From Microlunatus phosphovorus NM-1 (lineage in GTDB: Bacteria > Actinomycetota > Actinomycetes > Propionibacteriales > Propionibacteriaceae), in assembly GCF_000270245.1 (NCBI RefSeq), contig NC_015635.1, positions 1,674,001 through 1,738,000 of the forward strand: a DNA stretch of 64,000 bases. The letters run 5' to 3'. The position numbers were made by a program, and so were the translations under genes. The notes under the pieces were generated by a model. It was given only the letters and a program-made list of their open reading frames with translations. It had not been told where the DNA came from and did no database searches. Every line of letters begins with the position of its first letter. Position 1 is the stretch's first letter. Positions 8,793 to 17,746 of this stretch are shown here, piece after piece.

Positions 8793-9671
8793 GTGACCGC
8801 CCTGCGCCCACCCTTGATGCCGACCGGCGGCGGTGTGGGCCGGGTGCGGGTGTTGGGCCGGGAGGATCTCCCTGCGGTGCTGCGCCTGTTGGGGCAGCGG
8901 CCGATCGAGAACGTGTTCGTCGGTTCGCGGATCCGGGCTGCCGGTGTCGCTGCGGCCAGTCTGGGCTGCCCGATCTGGGGCTACGAACGCGATGGCGAGT
9001 TGCGCTCGATGTGTCATGCCGGGGCGAATCTGGTGCCGGTCAACGCCGATTCCGACGCAGTGGCCGCCTGGGTCGAGTTCGCCGGTCCGGAGCGGACCTG
9101 CTTCTCGATCATCGGTCCGTCCGAGGTGGCCCTCGACCTGTGGCGCCGGCTCTCGCACCGGTGGGGCAGCACGTGGAGCAAGGTACGCGAGGTACGGCCG
9201 CGGCAACCGGTGATGGCGATCTTCGATCAGCCGCTGGTGACGCCCGACCCCGGTGTCCGCCGGATGGGTCTGGAGCACTGGGACAGCTACTACGAGGCCG
9301 CGGTGAAGATGTACACCGAGGAGGTCGGCGTCTCTCCTGTCCAGGGCAATCCGGCCGGCTATCGGTTCTACGTCCGGCAGCTGATCTCCTCCGGGCGGGC
9401 GTTCGGACTGATCCAGAACGGTCGAGTGGTGTTCAAGGCCGACGTCGGCTCGGTCGCGGGCTCGGTCTGTCAGGTGCAAGGCGTCTGGCTCGACCCGGCG
9501 CTGCGCGGACGTGGGCTGGCGGCCCCCGCGATGGCGAAGGTGGTGCAGTTGGCCCGGACCATCGCACCGACGGTCAGCCTGTACGTCAACGACTACAACA
9601 AGCCGGCGCGGGCGACGTACGCCCGGGTCGGCTTCACCGACGTCGGCGAGTTCGCCACCATCCACTACTGA
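8793..9671 (+). CDS. GNAT-family acetyltransferase with N-terminal DUF4081-like domain
   Basis: 292 aa from GTG 8793. The N-terminal half (VLGREDLPAVLRLLGQRPIENVF...) matches the DUF4081 module found beside ispG/proS in actinobacteria. The C-terminal half is a GNAT fold with the acetyl-CoA loop VQGVWLDPALRGRGLAAPAM and the late YVNDYNKPARATYARVGF. The substrate is unknown. Its conserved place between ispG and proS is what identifies the group. No signal peptide or membrane segment is visible. Confidence 0.85.
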   Translation: MTALRPPLMPTGGGVGRVRVLGREDLPAVLRLLGQRPIENVFVGSRIRAAGVAAASLGCPIWGYERDGELRSMCHAGANLVPVNADSDAVAAWVEFAGPERTCFSIIGPSEVALDLWRRLSHRWGSTWSKVREVRPRQPVMAIFDQPLVTPDPGVRRMGLEHWDSYYEAAVKMYTEEVGVSPVQGNPAGYRFYVRQLISSGRAFGLIQNGRVVFKADVGSVAGSVCQVQGVWLDPALRGRGLAAPAMAKVVQLARTIAPTVSLYVNDYNKPARATYARVGFTDVGEFATIHY

Positions 9672-9723
9672 GCCCACTATTGAGCGCCCGGAATAGGACG
9701 TGCTCGCCCCCGTCGCCGGCCGA

Positions 9724-9729
9724 TAGGGT
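9724..9729 (+). promoter_or_regulatory. TANNNT -10 element, proS
   Basis: TAGGGT is followed by 6 nt and then GTG 9736, with no Shine-Dalgarno sequence. This is the typical geometry of a leaderless actinobacterial transcript. Confidence 0.6.
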
Positions 9730-9735
9730 GGCCCG

Positions 9736-11508
9736 GTGATTACGCGTCTGTCGGAGTTGTTCGTCCGAACCCTGCGCGAGGACCCGGCCGATGCCGAAGT
9801 GCCCAGCCACCGCTGGCTGGTGCGTGCCGGCTACATCCGCCGCGCCGCGCCGGGGATCTACAGCTGGCTGCCGCTGGGTTACAAGGTGCTTCGCAACATC
9901 GAGCAGATCGTCCGTGAGGAGATGGACGCCATCGGCTCGCAGGAGGCGCATCTGCCGGCCCTGCTGCCGGCCGAGCCGTATCAGGCATCCGGTCGCTGGA
10001 TCGACTACGGGCCGAACATCTTCCGGCTCAAGGACCGCAAGGGCGGCGACTATCTGCTCGGGCCGACCCATGAGGAGATGTTCACCCTGCTAGTGAAGGA
10101 CCTGTACTCCTCCTACAAGGACCTGCCGCTGCACCTATACCACATTCAGACCAAGTATCGCGACGAGGCACGGCCGCGCGCCGGGCTGCTGCGCTGCCGA
10201 GAGTTCGTGATGAAGGACTCCTACTCCTTCGACATCGACGACATCGGACTGCAGAAGTCCTATGACGCGCATCGAGACGCCTACATCAAGATCTTCAACC
10301 GGCTCGGTTTCGAGTACGTCATCGTGCACGCCATGTCCGGCGCGATGGGCGGCTCGGCGAGTGAGGAGTTCCTGGCCGTGGCCGAGAACGGGGAGGACAC
10401 CTTCGTCGCCTCGCCGGGCGGCTACGCAGCCAATGTCGAGGCCGTCCATGTGGTGCCGCCGGAGCCGGTGCCGTACGACAACGCGCCGGCCGCGCACGTC
10501 CACGACACCCCGGACACCCCGACCATCGAGACCTTGGTGAACCATGCCAACGCGCAGGTGCCCCGGGAAGATCGGGCGTGGACGGCCGCGGACACACTGA
10601 AGAACGTGGTCGTGATGGTCCGCAAGCTGGACGGAACCCGCGAGCCGTTGGCCATCGGGCTGCCCGGTGATCGCGAGGTGGACCTGAAACGGCTCGCCGC
10701 CACCCTCGAACCGGACGAGGCGGAGGCCTTCACCGAGGAGGACTTCGCCGACCATCCGAGCCTGGCCAAGGGTTACATCGGTCCTGGCGTGCTGGGGGAG
10801 AACAACGCCTCCGGCATCCGCTATCTCACCGACCCGCGGGTCGTCGAGGGCACCCGCTGGGTGACCGGTGCCGACCAGCCGGGCCGGCATGTCTTCGACC
10901 TGGTGTGCGGCCGGGACTTCACCGCCGACGGTGTGATCGACGTCGCCGAGGTGAAGGAAGGCGACCCGGCTCCGGACGGATCGGGGCCGCTCCGGCTGGC
11001 CCGTGGCATCGAGATGGGCCACATCTTCCAGCTCGGTCGCAAGTATGCCGAGGCATTGGGTCTCAAGGTGCTGGACAGCAACGGCAAGCTGGTCACCGTC
11101 ACCATGGGCTCGTACGGGGTAGGGGTGTCCCGGGCGGTGGCTGTCGTAGCCGAAGGCACCTGTGACGAGAAGGGTCTGTGCTGGCCACGGGAGATCGCGC
11201 CGTACGACGTGCAGATCCTGGCCACCGGCAAGGGCGAAGCCGTACTGAATGCGGCTACCGATCTGGCTCGTGAGCTGGACGATGCCGGCATCAAGGTGCT
11301 GCTGGACGACCGCAAGGCCAGCCCGGGGGTGAAGTTCGCCGACGCCGAGATCATGGGCATGCCGACCTCGGTCGTCGTCGGGCGTGGTCTGGCCGAGGGA
11401 CTGGTCGAATTGCGTGACCGCAAGACCGGCGAGATCGAGAACATCCCACTCGACGAGGCGGTCGGCCGGATCATCGCCGTCGTACGCGGACGCCCGTCGA
11501 TCGACTGA
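9736..11508 (+). CDS. proS: prolyl-tRNA synthetase
   Basis: 590 aa from GTG 9736. Class II synthetase charging tRNA-Pro in the cytoplasm. Motif 1 region: [20 protein letters not shown]. Motif 2: [18 protein letters not shown] followed by MKDSYSF. Motif 3: [12 protein letters not shown]. An insertion (editing-type) domain lies between motifs 2 and 3 (about residues 220-410), and the anticodon-binding domain follows ([14 protein letters not shown] onward). This is the bacterial long-form ProRS. It is expressed from its own leaderless promoter. Confidence 0.97.
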   Translation: MITRLSELFVRTLREDPADAEVPSHRWLVRAGYIRRAAPGIYSWLPLGYKVLRNIEQIVREEMDAIGSQEAHLPALLPAEPYQASGRWIDYGPNIFRLKDRKGGDYLLGPTHEEMFTLLVKDLYSSYKDLPLHLYHIQTKYRDEARPRAGLLRCREFVMKDSYSFDIDDIGLQKSYDAHRDAYIKIFNRLGFEYVIVHAMSGAMGGSASEEFLAVAENGEDTFVASPGGYAANVEAVHVVPPEPVPYDNAPAAHVHDTPDTPTIETLVNHANAQVPREDRAWTAADTLKNVVVMVRKLDGTREPLAIGLPGDREVDLKRLAATLEPDEAEAFTEEDFADHPSLAKGYIGPGVLGENNASGIRYLTDPRVVEGTRWVTGADQPGRHVFDLVCGRDFTADGVIDVAEVKEGDPAPDGSGPLRLARGIEMGHIFQLGRKYAEALGLKVLDSNGKLVTVTMGSYGVGVSRAVAVVAEGTCDEKGLCWPREIAPYDVQILATGKGEAVLNAATDLARELDDAGIKVLLDDRKASPGVKFADAEIMGMPTSVVVGRGLAEGLVELRDRKTGEIENIPLDEAVGRIIAVVRGRPSID

Positions 11509-11526
11509 CCCCGGCAGACCGAACAG

Positions 11527-12318
11527 GTGGAGCTGGCTCAACTCGGCCTTGTCACTGTCCTCACGTTGGTGTTGGCCGCTTTCGTGGCCGGCTGGGTGGA
11601 TGCGGTCGTCGGTGGCGGGGGCCTGATCCAGCTGCCGGCGCTGCTGATCGGGCTGCCCGAGTCCACTCCGCCGGCAGCGATCCTGGGCACCAACAAGATC
11701 TCGTCGGTGTGGGGGACCGCCACCAGTTCGATCCTGTACGCGATCAAGGTCCGACCCGACTGGCGCAGCGTGCTGCCCCTGGTGGTGGGCTCGTCGGTCG
11801 GTTCCGCCCTGGGCGCCTCGGTCGCGCGCTATCTGCCGAAGGAGGTCTTCACCCCGATCGTGCTGGTGGCCCTGATCGTGGTGGCGATCTACACCTGGCG
11901 CCGTCCTCAGCTCGGCCTGGTGACCGAGCGCAAGCAGGTCGGCCGCCGGCATTATCTGCTGACGCTGGCGATCGGGCTCGGCGTGGGTGCCTACGACGGG
12001 ATCCTCGGTCCAGGCACCGGCACCTTCTTCGTGATCTTGCTGGTCGGGGTGCTGGGCTGGGGCTTCCTGGACGCCAGCGCCCAGGCCAAGATCGCGAACT
12101 TGGTCACCAATCTGTCGGCGATCGCGGTGTTCGCGGCCCATGGGGTGATCTTGTGGCAGCTCGGTTTGCTGATGGGAGCCGCCAATCTGGTCGGCGGCTT
12201 CCTCGGCGCCCGGACCGCGATCAGCAGGGGAAACACCTTCGTTCGGAAGGTCTTCCTTGCTGTGGTTGCGCTGCTGATCGTGCGGCTGGCGTACGACGTC
12301 CTGCGCGGACTGCTCTGA
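11527..12318 (+). CDS. TSUP-family permease (TauE/SafE-like)
   Basis: 263 aa, GTG start, seven to eight hydrophobic segments. Two related halves each open with a glycine-rich loop: FVAGWVDAVVGGGGLIQLPAL and GVGAYDGILGPGTGTFFVI. These are the signature repeats of the TauE/SafE (TSUP) family, which moves sulfite, sulfoacetate or other sulfur/organic anions across the membrane. The cargo cannot be told here. It starts 18 nt after proS and may be co-transcribed. Confidence 0.85.
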   Translation: MELAQLGLVTVLTLVLAAFVAGWVDAVVGGGGLIQLPALLIGLPESTPPAAILGTNKISSVWGTATSSILYAIKVRPDWRSVLPLVVGSSVGSALGASVARYLPKEVFTPIVLVALIVVAIYTWRRPQLGLVTERKQVGRRHYLLTLAIGLGVGAYDGILGPGTGTFFVILLVGVLGWGFLDASAQAKIANLVTNLSAIAVFAAHGVILWQLGLLMGAANLVGGFLGARTAISRGNTFVRKVFLAVVALLIVRLAYDVLRGLL

Positions 12319-12371
12319 CCTCAGCCACGATGCCGCAGGAAATGCCCTACCCGTTTGTCCGACATTGCCGC

Positions 12372-12377
12372 TAGGGT
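12372..12377 (+). promoter_or_regulatory. -10 element upstream of the ABC exporter pair
   Basis: TAGGGT predicts a transcript starting near 12385. This leaves a ~45-nt leader with GAGAGG before GTG 12430 and excludes the in-frame ATG at 12355 as the start. Confidence 0.45.
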
Positions 12378-12429
12378 CCTGCTCGGTGCGAGGCCTCGGC
12401 AGAGGTCTGAGTCAGAGAGGACATCCACA

Positions 12430-14154
12430 GTGCGGAGCCTGCGGCTGCTGTCGGGTCTGCGCATGGTGCCTCCAGGCATGGTTGCGCTCCTGATGGTGCT
12501 GCAGGTGTTGCGGGCCGGACTGGTGCCGGTCTCGGCCTGGGCCACCGGTCTGGTGGTCGCACAGGCGGGGGCCTCGACCAGTTCGGCTCTCGCGCTGGCG
12601 TTGGTGGCCTTCGTTGCCGCCCTGTGGCTCGGCGAATCGGTGGGTCACGCGGTCTGGCTCCTCTATACGTATGTGGCCCGGATCGTCGACGGCCAGGTGC
12701 GTTCGGAGGTCAGGCTGGCGATCGCTTCCGCGGCGTCGCTGGATGTGGTGGACGACCCTGACTTCCGGGATGACGTGGCGCACGTGATGTCGACCGGTGG
12801 CGCCCGTGGCTGGGAGCAGTCGCTCGGCAGCGCCACCTGGGCCCAGCTCGCGCGCTGGTTCGAGCTGTTGGAGATCGCTGCGGTCGGAGTGGTGTTGGTG
12901 CCGCTGTCACCGATCTACGCCGTGGCCGCCGTCGCCATGATGCTGGTCAGCAGATGGGCGCTGCAGCGTACCTGGGAACGGGAAGCGGCAGCCGAGGCGG
13001 AGGGCGCCCGGGGTCAGCGCCGCACGGCGTACTGGACCGAGCTCGGCACCGGCGACGGCGTCGCCAAAGAGATCCGGATCTTCGGCATCGGCGACTGGGT
13101 GCGGCAGCGACGACGGATCGAGGCCGAAACCTACCTGCTGCCGCGCTGGCATCGGCACGCGGTGCTGTTCCGCGGCTTGGTGTTGCCGTTCGGGCTGGCG
13201 CTGCTCACGGCCGCCGGTGTCCTGGCCTTCCCGGCCTGGTCGGCCGCCCGCGGTGCGATCACAGCAGCCGACCTGGCGCGCTACATCGTCGCCGGTCTTG
13301 GACTAGTGGGTCTGATCGGAAAGGGCTCGGTCGGCTGGCAGGCCGCGTACGGGCAGGTGGTGCTCGACGCCTTGGACCGCGTCCGGGAACGGCTGCGATC
13401 GGCGCCGCAACTCGACGATCTGACCTCATCCGATGGTACGATCGAACTGGCCGATCTCGGGTTCCGCTACGGGGACGGCCCGCTGGTATTGGACGGCTTG
13501 GACCTGGTGATCGAACCGGGCGAGGTGCTTGCCGTGGTCGGGCCCAACGGCGCCGGCAAGACCACGCTGATGAAGCTGCTGGCCGGTCTGACCGCGCCGA
13601 CCAGCGGGCGTGCCATGGTGCTGCCGCGTGCCGAGGTGGCGGTGCTCTTCCAAGACTTCGTCCGCTATCCGCTGTCGTTGCTGGAGAACGTGACCTTGTC
13701 CGCACCCGGCAGCGACGACCGGGCCGGCGCGATCCGGGCGCTCGAGCTCGCCGGCGCCGCCGAGCTGGCGGACACACTGCCGGCCGGGATGGAGACGCCA
13801 CTGTCGGCACAGTTCGACGGCGGTGTCGACCTGTCTGGTGGACAGTGGCAGAAGGTCGCGTTGGCCCGTGCGATCTACGGTGTGCAGCACGGGCGCCGAC
13901 TGATGATCATGGACGAGCCGACCGCGCACCTGGACGCCGGCCAGGAGGCGGAGTTCTACGACCGCGTGGTCAAGACCCTGACCGGAGCGACGATCGTGCT
14001 GGTCTCCCACCGGCTCTCCACGGTGCGGTCCACGGACCGGATCGTGCTGCTCGAGCACGGCCGGATCAGCGAGGCCGGTAACCATGACGAGCTGATGCGG
14101 TGCGACGGGGAGTACGCCCGGATGTTCCGGCTGCAGGCGAGCAGGTTCGCATGA
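12430..14154 (+). CDS. ABC exporter half-transporter A (fused membrane and ATPase domains)
   Basis: 574 aa from GTG 12430, which follows GAGAGG by 9 nt. The first ~330 residues hold about five to six membrane segments. The ATPase domain has Walker A VGPNGAGKTTLMKLL (about residue 370), canonical signature DLSGGQWQK (about 467), Walker B LMIMDEPTAHLD (about 491) and H-loop VLVSHRLSTV. It is a type IV (ABCB-like) half-exporter. The next gene starts inside its stop codon (ATGA), so the two probably form a heterodimer. No peptide precursor or peptidase is adjacent, so the cargo is unknown. Confidence 0.9.
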   Translation: MRSLRLLSGLRMVPPGMVALLMVLQVLRAGLVPVSAWATGLVVAQAGASTSSALALALVAFVAALWLGESVGHAVWLLYTYVARIVDGQVRSEVRLAIASAASLDVVDDPDFRDDVAHVMSTGGARGWEQSLGSATWAQLARWFELLEIAAVGVVLVPLSPIYAVAAVAMMLVSRWALQRTWEREAAAEAEGARGQRRTAYWTELGTGDGVAKEIRIFGIGDWVRQRRRIEAETYLLPRWHRHAVLFRGLVLPFGLALLTAAGVLAFPAWSAARGAITAADLARYIVAGLGLVGLIGKGSVGWQAAYGQVVLDALDRVRERLRSAPQLDDLTSSDGTIELADLGFRYGDGPLVLDGLDLVIEPGEVLAVVGPNGAGKTTLMKLLAGLTAPTSGRAMVLPRAEVAVLFQDFVRYPLSLLENVTLSAPGSDDRAGAIRALELAGAAELADTLPAGMETPLSAQFDGGVDLSGGQWQKVALARAIYGVQHGRRLMIMDEPTAHLDAGQEAEFYDRVVKTLTGATIVLVSHRLSTVRSTDRIVLLEHGRISEAGNHDELMRCDGEYARMFRLQASRFA

Positions 14155-15947
14155 GACGGCGGATCGGAGTGTTGCGGCACGTTCTCGCGCACTGCTTCCG
14201 GGTGAAGCCGGTGGCATCGACGGTCACGCTGCTGCTCTTGGCCATCGACGCGATCGCGGCCACCGTGCTGGCGTTGGTGCAGGGGTCGCTGATCCAGCAC
14301 GCCCCGGCCGGGTTCGATCGTCAGGTGACGCTCGCGGTCGTGGTCGGTGCCGTCTTCGCTGTGGTGACCTTCGTCGGCTATCGGGTGATAGCGACCCTGG
14401 AGCGCGACATCGCCGATGCGGTCGAGCTATTGCTGATCGACGATCTGTTGGACTGGACGACGAGCCCGGCGACCATCGAGCACCTGCAGGATCCGGTCTT
14501 CCTGGACCGTCTGTCGGTGGTGGTCCGGCGTAGCAACGGGCTCGGCCACGCGGCCATCTCTGCGGTAGCCCTGGTGTCCTCCGTGGTCTCCGTCATCGTG
14601 TCGCTGGCCGTGCTGGCTCGCATCCACCCGGCCTTGATCGGTTTGGCGTTGTGTGCGATCCCGCCGATCCTGTTGGCCGGCCGGGCCGGCGATCTCTATC
14701 TCCTCGCGGTGGACAAGAACGCTCATCTGCTGCGGCTCGACGAGCAGCTGAGTGCGATCGCGGTCGGTGCCGGCCCGCTGAAGGAGCTCCTGACCACCGG
14801 CTCTGGCGCCCGGTTGGACGAGCGCGCGCGGGCGCTGTGGGACGAGATGGCCGCACACGAGCTCTATGCGCGCGGACTGGCGGTGATCTACACCAGCCTG
14901 GGCTGGTTGATCTACGGCCTCGGTGCTGGTGCGGCGGTGTGGTGGGCGATCGTGCTGCGACAGGAAGGCCGGGCCACGATCGGCGATGTTGCCGTGGTCG
15001 CGGGGCTCGGTGTCTTCCTGGCGGCGCAGATCATGAACGTGCTGAGTTTCCGGGTCCAGGCTATCGACGCGATGCGGGTGATCGACCACTACGGCTGGCT
15101 GCGCGACCGTACTGCTCGGTTGCCGAAGGCAGCCGGTCCGATCGCCAGGATCGACGAGGCTCTGGTGCTTGACGGCATCGGCTACACCTACCCGGGCCGC
15201 GACACCCCCACACTGAGCGATGTCTCGATCACCATTCCGGCCGGGACCGTGCTGGGGATCGTCGGCGTGAACGGAGCCGGCAAGAGCACGCTGGCGAAGA
15301 TCTTGACCGGGCTGATCGAGCCCACTGCCGGCGAGTTGCGGGTCGATGGTGTGCGTGCTCAGACCGGTGCGTTGACTGCGGCCACCACGGGCACCTTCCA
15401 GGACTACGCGCACCTGGAGCTGTTGGCCCGGGAAAGCGTGGGCGTGGCCCATCTCGATCGAGCCCAGGACGATGCCGAGTTGGCCGAGGCGGCTGCGGCC
15501 GGTGGGGCCGATTCGGTCGTGGCCCGGCTGGAGGACGGTTGGCAGACCCAGCTCGGGACCGCTTTCGACGGTGCCGAACTGTCCAAGGGTCAGTGGCAGC
15601 GGCTGGCACTGGCGCGTGGTCTGTTCAAACGCGACCCGACCGTGCTGGTCCTGGACGAGCCGACCGCCGCGTTGGACCCCCAGTCGGAGCACGACATCTT
15701 CGCCGCGTTCGCCGAGCGAGCGCAGACTCTGGGTGAGCGCAACGGCGCGATCACGGTGCTGGTGTCGCACCGGTTCTCCACCGTCACGATGACCGACCTG
15801 ATCATCGTGCTGGACGGCGGCCGGATCGTGGAGACCGGCAGCCACGACGAGCTGATGGCGGCCGGTGGGATCTATTGCGGTCTGTTCGACGCTCAGGCGC
15901 GCGGCTACGCCCAGCCTGGCCAGGTCGACAGCGACGCTCCCCACTGA
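14151..15947 (+). CDS. ABC exporter half-transporter B (fused membrane and ATPase domains)
   Basis: 598 aa, start ATG 14151 overlapping the previous stop. The membrane domain occupies about residues 20-320. The ATPase has Walker A VGVNGAGKSTLAKIL (about 370), Walker B VLVLDEPTAALDP and H-loop VLVSHRFSTV. The signature reads ELSKGQWQR: Lys replaces the second position of LSGGQ, whereas the partner keeps the canonical form. Asymmetric signatures are usual in heterodimeric exporters with one degenerate ATP site (inference). Its last 43 nt overlap tail-to-tail with the 3' end of the DUF4439 gene. Confidence 0.9.
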   Translation: MRRRIGVLRHVLAHCFRVKPVASTVTLLLLAIDAIAATVLALVQGSLIQHAPAGFDRQVTLAVVVGAVFAVVTFVGYRVIATLERDIADAVELLLIDDLLDWTTSPATIEHLQDPVFLDRLSVVVRRSNGLGHAAISAVALVSSVVSVIVSLAVLARIHPALIGLALCAIPPILLAGRAGDLYLLAVDKNAHLLRLDEQLSAIAVGAGPLKELLTTGSGARLDERARALWDEMAAHELYARGLAVIYTSLGWLIYGLGAGAAVWWAIVLRQEGRATIGDVAVVAGLGVFLAAQIMNVLSFRVQAIDAMRVIDHYGWLRDRTARLPKAAGPIARIDEALVLDGIGYTYPGRDTPTLSDVSITIPAGTVLGIVGVNGAGKSTLAKILTGLIEPTAGELRVDGVRAQTGALTAATTGTFQDYAHLELLARESVGVAHLDRAQDDAELAEAAAAGGADSVVARLEDGWQTQLGTAFDGAELSKGQWQRLALARGLFKRDPTVLVLDEPTAALDPQSEHDIFAAFAERAQTLGERNGAITVLVSHRFSTVTMTDLIIVLDGGRIVETGSHDELMAAGGIYCGLFDAQARGYAQPGQVDSDAPH

Positions 15948-16954
15948 CGGGCCACCGTGGTGGAGCGACTCAGTTGGCTCAGTGCCTCCGTTCGCTCTGC
16001 CGGGGTGGTGGCGGCCGCGAGCCAGAGGCCGCAGAACGGCTGGAAGCCGGTCTCCATCTGACGGATCAGCTTGGTGGCAGTGGCGGCATTGCGCGGATTG
16101 GTGCTGGGCACGTACGCGGCCTTGGCGACCGGCACGTCGGCTTTCCGGTCGAGCAGTCTGGTGCTCAGCCGGTCGCGGAGGATCCGGTGCCGTCGCAGCT
16201 CCGCCTCACCGGCGTCCCGACGGGCGCCTTTGAGCCGTCCCAGCGCCAGCTGATAGCCATAGATCAGCGCGTGCAACTGACGGACCATCTCCTGCTCGGC
16301 AGCCACCACCGTGACCACCGGCATCGGTGCGCGCGGCCGTACCTTGCCGATCGTGGCAACCCCTGGATCCGGCTTGTCGCCGGCGAGATCGGCGGACTTC
16401 AGGATGGCCGCGGTCGCCCCTGCTGACGTGGCCAGAGACCCCCACAGCAGTGCAGCCAGTGCGTTGGCGGGCAAGGCCGTTGCTCGATGCGCGGCAGCGG
16501 CGTTGGACTCCGCCGTCAGTAGTTGCTGAACCGCTTTCGCGAAGGTGGGCCGGCTCGATGGGGTGTCCGAGACGCTGGGCGTCGGAGCCGGACCCGTGGA
16601 CCGGGGATCGGTCGGGTCCGCGGTTCGCAGCGCCGCGGCGTGCGCCAGGTGCTGGTCGCGGATCGACGTCACCAGCCGCCGACCTGTCTTGTCGAGCTTC
16701 TTGCCGCCGACGGCCAGCACCAGGGTGGCGCGGGCGACCAGGTCGTCCTCGAGTTGCACGCCGTTGGCGGCCCCGGGAAACAGGGGAGTCGGAACATCGG
16801 TGGTCCCCGCCGCACCGGCGCTGCTGCCTGGGGTGCGTGATGCCGACGGCTCCGGAGTGGTCGGCGCTGAACAGCCGGCGACGGCCGCGAGCCCGAGCCC
16901 AAGGGCGAGCAGGCTACGCCGCGACGTTCGGGCAGAGTCGGGGACCGGCGTCAC
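15905..16954 (-). CDS. DUF4439 domain lipoprotein
   Basis: 349 aa from GTG 16954. The N-terminus has an RR pair and hydrophobic stretch (TSRRSLLALGLGLAAVAGC) ending in a lipobox Cys near residue 28. It is therefore a lipoprotein, perhaps Tat-exported. A Pro/Ser/Thr-rich linker follows. The C-terminal ~145 residues (LLTAESNAAAAHRATALPA... QMETGFQPFCGLWLAAATTPAERTEAL) match DUF4439, a ferritin-like helical domain of actinobacteria of unknown function. The 3' end overlaps the convergent ABC gene. Expression is probably leaderless. Confidence 0.8.
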   Translation of the reverse strand: MTPVPDSARTSRRSLLALGLGLAAVAGCSAPTTPEPSASRTPGSSAGAAGTTDVPTPLFPGAANGVQLEDDLVARATLVLAVGGKKLDKTGRRLVTSIRDQHLAHAAALRTADPTDPRSTGPAPTPSVSDTPSSRPTFAKAVQQLLTAESNAAAAHRATALPANALAALLWGSLATSAGATAAILKSADLAGDKPDPGVATIGKVRPRAPMPVVTVVAAEQEMVRQLHALIYGYQLALGRLKGARRDAGEAELRRHRILRDRLSTRLLDRKADVPVAKAAYVPSTNPRNAATATKLIRQMETGFQPFCGLWLAAATTPAERTEALSQLSRSTTVARQWGASLSTWPGWA

Positions 16955-16960
16955 CCGCCG

Positions 16961-16966
16961 AACCTA
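16961..16966 (-). promoter_or_regulatory. TANNNT -10 element, DUF4439 gene
   Basis: TAGGTT on the minus strand lies 6 nt before GTG 16954. This spacing predicts a leaderless message and supports that start codon. Confidence 0.55.
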
Positions 16967-17002
16967 TCTCGGAGAGTGACGCTTCACCCAGATCTCCCGC
17001 CG

Positions 17003-17605
17003 TCAGGCGCGCTCTTGTTTGACGATCTCGCCCGTCGAGGCATCGATGTAGAACTCGGTGTTGCCGCCGCCGCGCACCTCGATCTCCCACACGACCCGGC
17101 CGCGGTCTCGATCCAGATCGAGCTCGTGGACTGCGCCGGACGGCTGTGCCTTGAGTGCGACATCGATGGCCTCGACGGCGGTGAACGTCGGTGCCGCTGA
17201 TCGAGCGACGGCCGGCAACTGCTCCGACCGCTTCCGGCTCACGGTTCCGTTGGTGGCGTCGACATAGACCTCGGTGCCGCTCCCGTTGGTGCCGCGGACC
17301 AGCACCGACCAGGTGCTTCCGCGCTCTCGGTCGATCGAGATGACGTCGCCGGCGACTGCGGCCAGCGCGCCCTGTGCGGCGCGAGCTGCCGGATCGGCGT
17401 GGCTCGGCTCACCGGGGGCGGGTGCATCCGTGGCGGCCGGAGATTCGGCCGGGGTCGAAGCTGGTGCGGGTGTCGCGCTCGTGGCGCTGGTGGTCGGGGC
17501 GGTCTCGCCGGAATCGGCGCCCTCGCTCCCGCAAGCCGAGGTGACCAGGAGCACCGAGGCTGCCGCGAGCAACGGGATCGTACGAAGACTGAACGGGTTT
17601 GGCAT
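17003..17605 (-). CDS. PepSY-domain lipoprotein
   Basis: 200 aa from ATG 17605. The signal peptide ends in a lipobox, LLVTSACGS, with Cys near residue 25. A low-complexity Thr/Ala/Pro-rich linker follows (about 28-75). Two PepSY-like repeats come next: one with VISIDRERGSTWSVLVRGTNG/EVYVDATNGTV, the second with AVHELDLDRDRGRVVWEIEVRG/EFYIDASTGEIV. PepSY domains are proposed protease-inhibitory or binding modules at the cell surface. It lies 48 nt upstream of the DUF4439 gene on the same strand, each with its own -10 element. Confidence 0.85.
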   Translation of the reverse strand: MPNPFSLRTIPLLAAASVLLVTSACGSEGADSGETAPTTSATSATPAPASTPAESPAATDAPAPGEPSHADPAARAAQGALAAVAGDVISIDRERGSTWSVLVRGTNGSGTEVYVDATNGTVSRKRSEQLPAVARSAAPTFTAVEAIDVALKAQPSGAVHELDLDRDRGRVVWEIEVRGGGNTEFYIDASTGEIVKQERA

Positions 17606-17612
17606 GCGGGGC

Positions 17613-17618
17613 AGCGTA
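17613..17618 (-). promoter_or_regulatory. TANNNT -10 element, PepSY gene
   Basis: TACGCT on the minus strand is followed by 7 nt and ATG 17605, predicting a leaderless transcript. Confidence 0.5.
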
Positions 17619-17729
17619 TCCAGCGCGAGCTGGTCCGGAAACCACCCAGTCTGGGGGATTTCAGGCTAGCTGGCAGCCGTGGAGAACCAGTCCCACGTCG
17701 AGGTGGCGACCAGGCAAAGCAAAGGTTGC

Positions 17730-17735
17730 TACCCT
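17730..17735 (+). promoter_or_regulatory. -10 element, sulfatase-like gene
   Basis: TACCCT lies 11 nt before ATG 17747. The expected leader would be only about 4-5 nt, again without a Shine-Dalgarno sequence. Confidence 0.4.
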
Positions 17736-17746
17736 ACGTCGTTGAG

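Noticed and set aside
10135-12141. 668-codon open frame antisense to proS and the TSUP gene
   Set aside because: Spans two real genes on the other strand; no motifs and no promoter or ribosome-binding site.
12355-12429. Upstream ATG as start of the first ABC exporter gene
   Set aside because: It lies before the likely -10 element (12372-12377), and GTG 12430 has a well-spaced GAGAGG.
17399-17746. N-terminal extension of the sulfatase-like protein
   Set aside because: Arg/Gly-rich, antisense to the PepSY gene and upstream of the -10 element; the membrane protein starts naturally at 17747.
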